Of a DNA stretch of 64,000 nt, positions 33,954 to 41,777 are shown piece after piece. Source of the stretch: DAHUXD01 sp963736455 (GTDB taxonomy: Bacteria > Acidobacteriota > Thermoanaerobaculia > UBA5066 > Gp7-AA6); the NCBI GenBank assembly GCA_963736455.1, contig CAVTON010000001.1:2046001-2110000 (forward strand). Direction: 5' to 3'. The number at the start of each line of letters is the position of its first letter. Position 1 is the stretch's first letter. The notes beneath the pieces are model-generated. The model did not search any database. It was not told the DNA's origin and was given only the letters and a program-made list of their open reading frames with translations. A program made the position numbers and the translations under genes.

Positions 33954-34352
33954 TCAGCGGGAGCGCGGGGTCGGTGCGGCGGCGGGGACGGCCGAAGCCA
34001 GCCCCGGGATCGGGGTCGCATTGGGCTTCGTGAGGCTGCCCTCCGGATAGAGCAGCACGATGTCGTCGGGCATGACGAGATGCAGCTCCTCGCGCGCGAC
34101 TCTCTCGGCCGGGAATTCGTGCCGGTTGGCCGCCTCGATCGCGGCTTTGAGCTCCGCGTTCTCCTGGCGGCGCTCGGCGATCTGGCGATCGAGCGCCGCG
34201 ACCTCGGTGCGCGCGCGCCGGAGCTCGAGCACGCGCCGGTCCGAAAGAAGCAGGATCCCCATCAAAACCGACGACACCGCCAGCGAGACGAAGAAAGCCA
34301 TGAGCGGCCGGGGGCCTCGGGGAGCGTCCGGGTCCTCCCTGGACGATTTCAC
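33954..34352 (-). CDS. ftsB: FtsB/DivIC-like septum formation initiator
   Basis: This 132-residue single-pass membrane protein has a short cytoplasmic tail, a membrane helix (LMAFFVSLAVSSVLMGILLL) and a coiled coil (LELRRARTEVAALDRQIAER). It closes with VAREELHLVMPDDIVLLYPE, the conserved end of the FtsB family, and a Pro/Ala-rich tail. It is predicted to bridge FtsL/FtsQ-type proteins in the divisome. The GTG start overlaps the eno stop by GTGA; eno-ftsB is a widespread gene order. No other division gene is in the window. Confidence 0.88.
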   Translation of the reverse strand: MKSSREDPDAPRGPRPLMAFFVSLAVSSVLMGILLLSDRRVLELRRARTEVAALDRQIAERRQENAELKAAIEAANRHEFPAERVAREELHLVMPDDIVLLYPEGSLTKPNATPIPGLASAVPAAAPTPRSR

Positions 34353-35629
34353 GAGGGAAACGCCCCTCGCCCCGCATAGGAGCCGGCGGACTCGAGCTCT
34401 TCCTCGATCGCGAGCAGCCGGTTGTACTTGGCCAGACGCTCGCCGCGGCAGGCCGAGCCCGTCTTGATCAGCCCCGCGTTGACCGCCACGGCGAGGTCCG
34501 CGATCGTGTCGTCGGACGTTTCGCCCGACCGGTGCGAAACGATCGTGCGGTAGCCGGCGGTCTGCGCCATGCGGACCGCGTCGAGCGTCTCGGTCAGCGT
34601 CCCGATCTGGTTGAGCTTCACGAGAAGCGCGTTGCCGATGCGATCGCGAATCCCCCGGGCGAGAATCGACGGGTTGGTGACGAAGATGTCGTCGCCGACG
34701 ATCAGCATCTTCCTGCCGAGCTCGCGGGTCAGGGACTGCCAGCCGGTCCAGTCGCCCTCGGCGAGCCCGTCCTCGATCGAGAGAATCGGATACGCCGCCG
34801 CGAGCTCCACCCAGAAGCGGATCATCCCGTCCGTCGTGAGCGTCTTCTTCTCTCCCTCCAGCCGGTACTTGCCGCCTTCGTAGAATTCCGAGGCTGCCGG
34901 ATCGAGCGCGATCGCGACGTCGCGCCCCGGCTCGTGGCCGGCCGCTTCGATGGCGGAGAGCAGCAGCTCGATCGCCTCCTTCGAGGAGGCGATGTCGGGA
35001 GCGAATCCGCCCTCGTCGCCGACGCCGGTCGAGAGACCCTTCTTCCTGAGGACCCCCTTCAGCGCGTGGAACACCTCGGTCCCCGCCCGCAGGGCCTCGG
35101 CAAACGTCGGGAATCCGACCGGGCAGACCATGAACTCCTGGGGATCCAGCCGGTTGTCGGCGTGGGCGCCGCCGTTGATGACGTTCATCATCGGAACGGG
35201 CAGCGTCCCCGCTCCCGCTCCCCCGACGTAGCGGTAGACCGGCAGTCCGGACGCCTCGGCCGCGGCGCGGGCCACCGCGAGCGAGACGCCGAGCATCGCG
35301 TTGGCGCCGAGGCGCCCCTTGTTCGGCGTGCCGTCGAGCGCGATCAGGACGCGGTCGATGAGGGCCTGGTCGCGCGCATCCGCGCCGGAGAGCTCCTCGG
35401 CGATCTCGCCGTTGACATGCGCCACTGCCTTCAGGACGCCCTTGCCGCCGTAGCGCTTCTTGTCCCCGTCGCGCAGCTCGATCGCCTCGCGCGTCCCGGT
35501 CGAGGCGCCCGAGGGCACGCCGGCCCTGCCGGAGGCGCCTCCCGAAAGCAGGGCCTCGACCTCGAGCGTCGGGTTGCCCCGCGAATCGAGAATCTCGCGT
35601 CCGTGGATCGCCTCGATGGCGAAACTCAT
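34349..35629 (-). CDS. eno: Enolase
   Basis: Enolase interconverts 2-phosphoglycerate and phosphoenolpyruvate in glycolysis. The protein is 426 residues, the usual length, when started at ATG 35629 (MSFAIEAIHGREILDSRGNP). Motifs include SGASTGTREAIELRDGDKKR, MMNVINGGAHADN, GDEGGFAPD, SIEDGLAEGDW, GDDIFVTN and the C-terminal signature LVKLNQIGTLTET with SHRSGETSDD. An upstream reading extends to 35944 but lies in a repeat and is not family sequence. The gene is followed by ftsB in overlapping fashion. The 5' region is partly replaced by a palindromic element at 35702-35963. Confidence 0.98.
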   Translation of the reverse strand: MSFAIEAIHGREILDSRGNPTLEVEALLSGGASGRAGVPSGASTGTREAIELRDGDKKRYGGKGVLKAVAHVNGEIAEELSGADARDQALIDRVLIALDGTPNKGRLGANAMLGVSLAVARAAAEASGLPVYRYVGGAGAGTLPVPMMNVINGGAHADNRLDPQEFMVCPVGFPTFAEALRAGTEVFHALKGVLRKKGLSTGVGDEGGFAPDIASSKEAIELLLSAIEAAGHEPGRDVAIALDPAASEFYEGGKYRLEGEKKTLTTDGMIRFWVELAAAYPILSIEDGLAEGDWTGWQSLTRELGRKMLIVGDDIFVTNPSILARGIRDRIGNALLVKLNQIGTLTETLDAVRMAQTAGYRTIVSHRSGETSDDTIADLAVAVNAGLIKTGSACRGERLAKYNRLLAIEEELESAGSYAGRGAFPS

Positions 35630-35701
35630 GAAGTCCTCGAATCCAGAATCCCCGAAGCGTCCTCGAAAATCAACCGGAGAGTCGCCTTCGCCGCCCTGCG
35701 A

Positions 35702-35963
35702 GCAGGGTGCTGAAGAACGGTGTGAGGCGGCGTTACGAGCGCCGCGGGGCCAGATGCGAGGAAGCGCGACGACGGCGATGTGAGGATATCGTCGCGCCAG
35801 GGCGCGCGAACAGGGTCGAGCGATGACGCTCGCGCAGATGGCCCCGCGCCGCCGTAACCCGAAGGGTGGCCGGCACTTTGCCCGCAACGTGACTAACGAC
35901 CCTCGGGTTGGGCGTCTGCAAAGTGCCGGCCACGACGCCCGCATCCGTTCTTCAGCACCCTGC
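35702..35963. mobile_element. MITE-like element with 19-bp perfect terminal inverted repeats
   Basis: The ends are GCAGGGTGCTGAAGAACGG (35702-35720) and its exact complement (35945-35963). Two further inverted pairs lie inside. One is GTGGCCGGCACTTTGC (35866-35881) with its exact complement (35918-35933); the other is an imperfect pair containing GCGGGGCCA and TGGCCCCGC. No transposase is encoded in the 262 bp. No clear target duplication is visible. The right end is followed immediately by the TAGCAT box of the next gene. It fills most of the 346-bp gap between eno and that gene. Confidence 0.75.
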
Positions 35964-35969
35964 TAGCAT
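35964..35969 (+). promoter_or_regulatory. -10-like TAGCAT, leaderless start
   Basis: TAGCAT ends 6 nt before the GTG at 35976. Transcription starting about 7 nt below the hexamer would begin at or next to the start codon. The box touches the end of the palindromic element, so any -35 sequence must come from that element. Confidence 0.45.
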
Positions 35970-35975
35970 CCCTGC

Positions 35976-36938
35976 GTGAAGTCGGCGGTCATCGCGGGCG
36001 GCCTCGTCCTGATCGCCGCCGCGCGCTGTACCGTCCTGGAGACCCCGCCCGAGATCGTCCGGTTCAGGATCCGGGCTCCCGACCTGGCGCATCCGCTCTC
36101 CGAGTCCTATCCGGCCCCCGGATCGCCCGAGGACCCCGTCAAGAAGGGAGTCTTCGAGCGCATCAACGAGGATCGGAAGGCTCATAGGCTTCGTCCCGTG
36201 GCCTGGGACGAATCCGCGTCGCGGGTCGCCGACGCCTTCACGGCGGCCCAGGTCCGCGAGAGCACCCGAGGCCACTACCTGCTCGACGGCCTGCCGCCCT
36301 ACGCGCGGACCGGGCTCGCGGGAATCTTCGGGATGGGCGCCGAGAACTCGGTCTCGTGGAGGACGACGGGGGCCCTCTTCCACGAGCCCGCGCTCGAGCT
36401 CGCCCTGGAAGGCGAGGCCGCCATGATGGCGGAGAAGCCCCCCGACGACGGGCACCGCCGCACGATCCTCGATCCGGGCGTCACCCACGTCGGCGTGGGC
36501 TGGGCTCAGGGAGGCGGCGAGTTCCGCATGGCGGAGGAATTCATGACGCGCCGCCTCGCCGAGCTGACGATCTCGAAGTCGGCCGACGATCCGCTCACGG
36601 TGCTCTTCCGGGGAAAGACCGTCGCGGGTCAGCGCCTCGAATTCGTCACGCTCGCCCTCGAGACGCCGCGCCCTTTGACCCGGGCGCAGGCCAATGCGCG
36701 CACGCGATACACCTATCCCGAACCTCGCCTCGCCTTCGTGCCGGAGGGATTCAAGTCCCTGCTGATCGCGGGCGCGACCGCCCAGGACGTCGTGCGTTTC
36801 GGTCCGACCGGCGACTTCTCCTTCCGCTTCACGCCCTCCCAGGCCGGCCTGTGGACGATCCTCTTCCACACCACCGACGGCCGGAATGCCTCCAGGCCCG
36901 GGGGCGTCGCCGTCCTCTGGGTGCAGAAGGCGTCGTGA
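35976..36938 (+). CDS. CAP/SCP-domain lipoprotein
   Basis: The 320-residue protein has a signal with a lipobox-like end (GGLVLIAAARC), so it is likely a lipoprotein. Residues 55-190 form a CAP domain: VFERINEDRKAHRLRPVAWD, then GHYLLDGL, GMGAENS and the family end HRRTILDPGVTHVGVG. The C-terminal 130 residues form a separate beta-rich region (FTPSQAGLWTILFHTTDG) that may bind a ligand. CAP proteins can act as proteases, nucleases or lipid binders, and the bacterial role is open. The GTG at 35976 has no ribosome site but a -10-like box 6 nt upstream. The next gene overlaps by GTGA. Confidence 0.8.
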   Translation: MKSAVIAGGLVLIAAARCTVLETPPEIVRFRIRAPDLAHPLSESYPAPGSPEDPVKKGVFERINEDRKAHRLRPVAWDESASRVADAFTAAQVRESTRGHYLLDGLPPYARTGLAGIFGMGAENSVSWRTTGALFHEPALELALEGEAAMMAEKPPDDGHRRTILDPGVTHVGVGWAQGGGEFRMAEEFMTRRLAELTISKSADDPLTVLFRGKTVAGQRLEFVTLALETPRPLTRAQANARTRYTYPEPRLAFVPEGFKSLLIAGATAQDVVRFGPTGDFSFRFTPSQAGLWTILFHTTDGRNASRPGGVAVLWVQKAS

Positions 36939-37261
36939 TCACGATCCTGGTCGTATCCGGTCCGGCGGAGATCGCCGGAGCATTCGCGCGACACGCGTCG
37001 GTCGAGGTGCTGCACGCGCGGGACGCGGAGGACGCACTCGAGAAGCTCGCCCGGAACCGGCGCATCGATGCCGTGCTCCTTCTGGGCGCCGCGGAGTCGG
37101 CAGCGCGGGCCGCGGCGGCGATCTTCGAGGAGGACCCGGCGCCGCCGCCGCTCTATGCCCCGGAATCTTCGGGAGCCATCCCGAAGGTGCACCCGATCGG
37201 CGGCGCCGACCCGGTGGTCCTGATCGAGGACCTCGCGGCGCGCCTTCAGCCGGGCTCCTGA
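36935..37261 (+). CDS. Small hypothetical protein, receiver-like fold
   Basis: The 108-residue product starts ITILVVSGPAEIAGAFARHA and continues with a helix (DAEDALEKLARNRRIDAVLL). The strand-helix pattern recalls a response-regulator receiver, but the acidic pocket and phosphorylated aspartate are not evident. No family is recognised. The GTG overlaps the stop of the CAP-domain lipoprotein, so it is translated from the same message. A role with that lipoprotein is inferred from coupling alone. Confidence 0.6.
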   Translation: MITILVVSGPAEIAGAFARHASVEVLHARDAEDALEKLARNRRIDAVLLLGAAESAARAAAAIFEEDPAPPPLYAPESSGAIPKVHPIGGADPVVLIEDLAARLQPGS

Positions 37262-37283
37262 GCGACTCGGGACGCGGCGCCCG

Positions 37284-37313
37284 AAAAGAAAAGGGCGGCC
37301 AAAAAGGCCGCCC
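37284..37313 (-). terminator. Rho-independent terminator facing the CTERM-like pseudogene
   Basis: The stem GGGCGGCC / GGCCGCCC with a five-base loop is followed on the minus strand by TTTTCTTTTC. It would terminate the minus-strand transcript that contains the frameshifted gene at 37352. Confidence 0.8.
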
Positions 37314-37351
37314 GCATGGCTCGCACGGGCCTTCCGGCCCGCGCCTCCTCC

Positions 37352-37691
37352 CTACGCCCCCGCGGAAGTCTTCCTCGCGAGAACGTATCCCACCGCAGCA
37401 AGAAGTCCGACCAGGGCGATCAGCCCCTTGACGGACAGCGCCGGAACCGCCGCCAGACGCCCGAGTTGGCGGTCTCGCCCGGGCCGGTGCCCGGCGGGAA
37501 GAACTGACCGGTCCCGGGCACGTTCGAGTTGTAGACCTGCATCGACGTGGTGTCTCCAATGACGATTGTCAAAGGTTTCCGGTGATCGTCACGGTCGCCG
37601 TCGGAGCCGACAGTCGGACCTGGGGCTTCGCGGCAAACACCGGCCCGGCCGCCAGGGCGAGACCCACAACCACGAGCATCAGACGCTTCAT
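37352..37691 (-). pseudogene. Secreted CTERM-like surface protein, broken by two frameshifts
   Basis: The first 40 codons give MKRLMLVVVGLALAAGPVFA, a signal peptide, and PTATVTITGN before TGA. Reading on in a second frame gives LTIVIGDTTSMQVYNSNVPG and GTGQFFPPGTGPGETANSG. A third frame gives VPALSVKGLIALVGLLAAVG then YVLARKTSAGA and a stop. The last part resembles IPTL/VPXX-CTERM tails (sorting motif, membrane helix, basic end). A GGGGGGAA ribosome site and a terminator are intact. The three parts join logically, so the ancestor was a small sorted surface protein. Two sequence errors are an alternative explanation. Confidence 0.6.
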
Positions 37692-37897
37692 GAAGTTCCC
37701 CCCGCCTTTCAGAATTCGTCGGTCAAACGGAATCGGTTCGGTTTTGGCGAGCGCTACCGGTGTCGCGGACACCTGTCAAGGTGGACAGGTCGAAAAATCC
37801 GTCTGCACGGGCGGACAGGTCCGCGGGGGCAACGCCGGGAGCGGCTCGGCAGGTCCCGAAAACCGTGCTACCTTGCGTCTTTTTGGGGGTTTTCACC

Positions 37898-38644
37898 ATG
37901 GGGGGATGCGGCAGCGGAGGCGGGTGCGGGATCGGGAACGCTTACAACCCCGGCCAGTACGTCGGCATCCGCATCAACGAACACGAGGACGGCCGCAGCG
38001 TCCTCTGCGACACGATGGGAATCGAGGTCGCCCGCAAACAGAGGGTGATCGTCGAAGGCGATCAGGGGCTCGAATATGCGGAGGTGACGAACCTCCGGCC
38101 GATGATCCTGAAGCAGTGCCAGCTGCGCGATTCGAAGCGCCTCGTGCGGATCGCCGGGGACGCGGATCTGACCTCCTACAAGGCGAAAGTCGGCCGCGAG
38201 GAGAGGTTCATCGCCGATGCCCGGATTCTCGCTTCCGAGAAGCGCATGACGATGAAGCTCGTTCGGGCCGAGGAGACTTTCGACGGCCGAAAGGTCACTC
38301 TTTATTACACTTCCGAGGCTCGGATCGACTACCGGAAGCTCGTCTCCGACCTCGCCATGGCCCACCCCGTCCGCATCGAGATGCGCCAGGTCGGCCCGCG
38401 CGACGAGACCAAGATGCGGGGCGGAATCGGTCCGTGCGGACTGACGCTCTGCTGTTCGACTTTTCTGAAGTCGTTCCACCCCGTAACCATCAAAATGGCG
38501 AAAAATCAGAACCTCTCACTCAACCCTTCGAAGATTTCGGGGATGTGCGGCCGGCTGATGTGCTGCCTCGCCTATGAGGACGAGGGGGCCTCCGCCAGCC
38601 CACGGAGGGCTCCGCAGAATAATCCGGTTCCAACCCCTGTTTAG
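37898..38644 (+). CDS. PSP1/RicT (YaaT)-family protein with Fe-S cysteine motifs
   Basis: The 248-residue protein matches the PSP1 family: VGIRINEHEDGRSVLCDTMG, the mid region FIADARILASEKRMTMKLVR, and GGIGPCGLTLCCSTFLKSFH with SGMCGRLMCCLAYE at the end. Cysteines C180, C185, C186, C217, C222 and C223 resemble the cluster-ligand set of RicT, which with RicA/RicF carries 4Fe-4S clusters and modulates RNase Y processing in Bacillus. The N-terminus adds an unusual CGSGGGCGIG stretch. RicA and RicF are not nearby. An Hfq-like gene follows 45 nt downstream, hinting at an RNA-related role. Confidence 0.87.
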   Translation: MGGCGSGGGCGIGNAYNPGQYVGIRINEHEDGRSVLCDTMGIEVARKQRVIVEGDQGLEYAEVTNLRPMILKQCQLRDSKRLVRIAGDADLTSYKAKVGREERFIADARILASEKRMTMKLVRAEETFDGRKVTLYYTSEARIDYRKLVSDLAMAHPVRIEMRQVGPRDETKMRGGIGPCGLTLCCSTFLKSFHPVTIKMAKNQNLSLNPSKISGMCGRLMCCLAYEDEGASASPRRAPQNNPVPTPV

Positions 38645-38689
38645 GCTGTCAAGACGTCCCACCCTTTACCGGGACAAAGAGAGACAGCC

Positions 38690-39067
38690 GTGGTCAATCG
38701 CAATTCGTCCGGCGGTGCCTTCCGAAACGACGACGAGGTCCCCGCCAACCGCAAGCTGATCCGCCCGAACCTGGCCGAGCTGGCCGACCGATATCCGACC
38801 CGCTCCTTCGCCCAGCGCAAGCAAGTCCCCCCCGAGCAGACGAACGCCGAGAGCTACTACTACCTCAAGCAGATGGCGGCCAAGACGCCGATGGTCGTCG
38901 TGCTCACCGACGGGGAGAGGATCCAGGGCTGGATCGAGTGGTACGACAAAGCTTGCCTGAAGGTAAATCGCGAGGGCGGTCCGAACCTGCTCGTGCCCAA
39001 GGCCTCGATCAAGTACATGTACAAGGCCTCCGAGGGGTCGCCGGACGAGTCGAGCGGGAACCGGTAA
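38690..39067 (+). CDS. Hfq-like (Sm-fold) RNA-binding protein
   Basis: The 125-residue protein has an Sm domain near residues 50-110. The helix AESYYYLKQMAAKTP is followed by the Sm1 strand segment MVVVLTDGERIQGWIEWYDK and an Sm2-like end LVPKASIKYMYK. This matches Hfq in layout, but the family's KH motif (YKHAI) is replaced by PKASI. The N-terminal 45 residues are an extra arginine-rich extension (NRKLIRPNLAELADRYPTRS). It begins at GTG after GAGAGA. Next to a PSP1/RicT-like gene it may take part in mRNA turnover or small-RNA control; this is inference from context. Confidence 0.7.
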   Translation: MVNRNSSGGAFRNDDEVPANRKLIRPNLAELADRYPTRSFAQRKQVPPEQTNAESYYYLKQMAAKTPMVVVLTDGERIQGWIEWYDKACLKVNREGGPNLLVPKASIKYMYKASEGSPDESSGNR

Positions 39068-39146
39068 GCGGTCTCGCCGCCGGTCCGCCCCCCGGTCGCA
39101 TCTCGCCTCCGCCCCCCTTTCGTGTCGAGACCGTCGTGACCGAGCC

Positions 39147-40580
39147 CTAACGGGCGCCCCGGCCCGACAGGACGGCCGGAACGGTCTTCAGCAGGATCTT
39201 CAAGTCGAGCAGCGGCGACCAGGTATCGATGTACTTCAGGTCGAGAGCCATCCACCGGTCGAAGTCGAGCTCGCTGCGCCCGGAGACCTGCCAGAGGCAC
39301 GTCAGTCCCGGCTTCATGCTCAGCCGCCGCCTCTGCCACGGCTCGTACCGCGACACCTCCTCCGGCAGAGGCGGACGCGGGCCCACGAGGCTCATGTCGC
39401 CGACGATGACGTTCCAGAGCTGAGGCAGCTCGTCGATCGAGAGCCGCCGCAGCAGGTGTCCCGGCATGGTCAGCCGCGGATCCCGCTTCGCCTTGAAGAC
39501 GGGCCCCGTCATCTCGTTCAAGTGCGAGATTTCGGCGAGCCGCTCCTCGGCGCCCGTCTCCATCGTCCGGAACTTCAGCAGCGTGAACTGGCGGCCGTTC
39601 AACCCGCAGCGAACCTGTCGAAAGAGGATCGGCCCCCCCGAGGAGAGACGGATCGCGGCCGCCGCGAGGACCTGGATCGGGAGCGTGATCACGAAGAGCG
39701 CCAGGGACAGGACGAGGTCGATCCCGCGCTTGGCCGCGAGCTCGATCGGGTTCGACGGCGTCGTCGTGAAGGTCAGGAGCGGAATCCCGTCGAGCTCCTC
39801 GAGCACGGGCCGGGCGAGGACGTGCGGGAAGATGTCGAGCGAGACGTGCGCCCGCACCCCGTGGCGCTCGGCGGCGAGCAGGGCCTGTTCGTATTCGCCG
39901 AGCTTGCCCTTCTCGATCACGAAGATGACCTCGTCGATCACCTCCGTGACCAGGACCGATTCGATGTCCGTGATGCGTCCCAGGCAGGGCCAGTTTCCCT
40001 TCCGGGCGATCTCGCTCCCGTTGTCGTCGTCGAGATAACCGACGACGCGAAAGCCCCAGTGCGGATGCCCCTCCAGGAAGTCGCCGAACTGCGCGGCCCG
40101 CGGACCCGTTCCGACGATGAGAGCGGTGCGGAAGTTGAAGCCGCGCGCACGAACCCCGTGCGAGAGCAGGCGGACCGCCACCTTTTCCATCGTGAGAAGG
40201 AGGAAATTCAGGAAGCCGAAGAGCACCAGGAACCAGCGGCTCACGAAATCGAAACGCAGACCGAAGATGAGCAGGACGAGAATTGCCGTCCCCCCGAAGG
40301 CCACGCGGGCCGTGCCCCACATCTCTTCGCCGAGCGGAAGCGTCCGGTGGCTTCGGTAGAAGCCCGCGACGGACAGGAGCAGGCCCCACAGCGGAAGGAT
40401 GAAGAAGAGCAGCAGCAGGTACTGATCGAGTGGAACCAGGGGCAGCGGAAAGACTCCCGGAAGCGTCTTCCGCAGGATGCCCTGCCGCAGCCACCAGGCG
40501 ACGGGAAGCGACAACGCCGTCAAGGCGAGGTCCGTCAGGAGCACCCCGAGGGCGATCGCGCGCGCTTTCTGTTTCAGCAT
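39147..40580 (-). CDS. Exopolysaccharide polyprenyl-phosphate sugar-1-phosphate transferase
   Basis: The 477-residue membrane enzyme has four to five N-terminal helices and a CoA-binding-like domain (ALIVGTGPRAAQFGDFLEGH). It ends in the bacterial sugar transferase domain: KRGIDLVLSLALFVITLPIQ, LFRQVRCGLNGRQFTLLKFR, RRLSIDELPQLWNVI, DMSLVGPRPPLPEEV and KPGLTCLWQVSGRSELDFD. It would transfer a hexose-1-phosphate to undecaprenyl phosphate and start repeat-unit assembly for an exopolysaccharide or O-antigen. It is the last of five minus-strand glycan genes. No polymerase or flippase is in the window. Confidence 0.93.
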   Translation of the reverse strand: MLKQKARAIALGVLLTDLALTALSLPVAWWLRQGILRKTLPGVFPLPLVPLDQYLLLLFFILPLWGLLLSVAGFYRSHRTLPLGEEMWGTARVAFGGTAILVLLIFGLRFDFVSRWFLVLFGFLNFLLLTMEKVAVRLLSHGVRARGFNFRTALIVGTGPRAAQFGDFLEGHPHWGFRVVGYLDDDNGSEIARKGNWPCLGRITDIESVLVTEVIDEVIFVIEKGKLGEYEQALLAAERHGVRAHVSLDIFPHVLARPVLEELDGIPLLTFTTTPSNPIELAAKRGIDLVLSLALFVITLPIQVLAAAAIRLSSGGPILFRQVRCGLNGRQFTLLKFRTMETGAEERLAEISHLNEMTGPVFKAKRDPRLTMPGHLLRRLSIDELPQLWNVIVGDMSLVGPRPPLPEEVSRYEPWQRRRLSMKPGLTCLWQVSGRSELDFDRWMALDLKYIDTWSPLLDLKILLKTVPAVLSGRGAR

Positions 40581-40622
40581 GAGGCGTTTCCGGCGGCCAG
40601 GAACCCGCCGGCTCCCGCGATG

Positions 40623-41726
40623 TTATGGGATCGCACCCGGGGCTTCAAGAACCGCCTCGTAACGGTCCACGACGTCGTCCCAACGGTAACGCTCCTGTAC
40701 TCGCTTCCTGGCTCGCTCATTCCATACGGAATGCGACGCCGGTTCATCCAGGATCCCTTGCAGAAGGCGGGCCAGCGAGGCCTCCTCGCGGACGTCGAAG
40801 GGAAGCCCGGCGCCGCCGGCGACCTCCTCGTTCTCGGGTGTGGCGTTGTAGCAGACGACCCGTCCGTAGCCGAGGGCCTCGACGAGGGCCGGGTGGGTTC
40901 CCCCGACCTCCGTCGCCTGCACGTAGGCGGCGGCATGAGCGAGCAGCTCCCGGTAGCCGTCGCCGTAAATCGCGCCCGGAAAGAGGACGCGAGGATCGGC
41001 GGCCGCTCGCACGCGCGCGATGTAGCCGGCCGCATAGGGCGCGTCGCCGACGACCACGAGCGGCGCGTTCCCGCGGACGGCGCGATAGGCCCGGACGACT
41101 TCGAGGGCGTTGTTCTCGGGCTCGAGCCGGGAGACGTAGAGGACGTAGCGCTCCGGAGCCAGGCCGAGCCGATCGAGCGCCGCCCGGCCCAGCGGCTGCG
41201 GCAGATCTCCGCCGTACGGGATGAAGACCGAGTCGATCCCGTACCGGCTCCGGTAATAGTCCTGGATGACGCGCGCATCCGAGACCACGACGTCGGGGAT
41301 CATCGTCGAGAGGCGCTCGGAGATCCGATACGCGAGCTTGCCCGCCGCGCTCCACTTGCGGCGCTGCCGCTCGAGACCGTCGACGTTCAGGACGACCCGC
41401 GTGCGGCCCGTCAGCCGCGGCACGAAGGCGAAAGCCGCGTTGATCGCGTTGCAGACGAGGACGGCGTCGAATCGCTCGGCCGCCGCATCCACCGCGGACA
41501 GCGCACCATGCACGACGGTGTCGAGGTACTTGGTGGGAATGGTCGGAAGCACGCGGATCTTCGCGCCGCGGTGGCTCGAGAGCCCGGGCTCGGCGTAGCG
41601 CGAGCGCGTGTAGACGGTGACGTCGTGGCCTCGCGAGGAAAGACGAGCCGAGAGCTCCTCGGCCAGAGTCTCGAAGCCGCCGTACCGGGCGGGAATCCCG
41701 CGCGTGCCGAGGATGCCGATGCGCAC
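40623..41726 (-). CDS. DUF1972-type (GT4) glycosyltransferase
   Basis: The 367-residue GT-B transferase starts MRIGILGTRGIPARYGGFET, the hallmark of the DUF1972/rhamnosyltransferase group. It continues with RVVLNVDGLERQRRKWSAAG and, in the donor-binding half, YVLYVSRLEPENNALEVVRA, EVGGTHPALVEALGYGRVVC and the ENEEV site. It probably adds a deoxyhexose to the lipid-linked glycan. The gene sits 42 nt before the sugar transferase and after the GT2 genes. Donor and acceptor are not predictable. Confidence 0.9.
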   Translation of the reverse strand: MRIGILGTRGIPARYGGFETLAEELSARLSSRGHDVTVYTRSRYAEPGLSSHRGAKIRVLPTIPTKYLDTVVHGALSAVDAAAERFDAVLVCNAINAAFAFVPRLTGRTRVVLNVDGLERQRRKWSAAGKLAYRISERLSTMIPDVVVSDARVIQDYYRSRYGIDSVFIPYGGDLPQPLGRAALDRLGLAPERYVLYVSRLEPENNALEVVRAYRAVRGNAPLVVVGDAPYAAGYIARVRAAADPRVLFPGAIYGDGYRELLAHAAAYVQATEVGGTHPALVEALGYGRVVCYNATPENEEVAGGAGLPFDVREEASLARLLQGILDEPASHSVWNERARKRVQERYRWDDVVDRYEAVLEAPGAIP

Positions 41727-41777
41727 GCGCGGACGGTATCGCAGTGCGGAGGCGGCCCAAGGGCCGTCACGCGAAAC

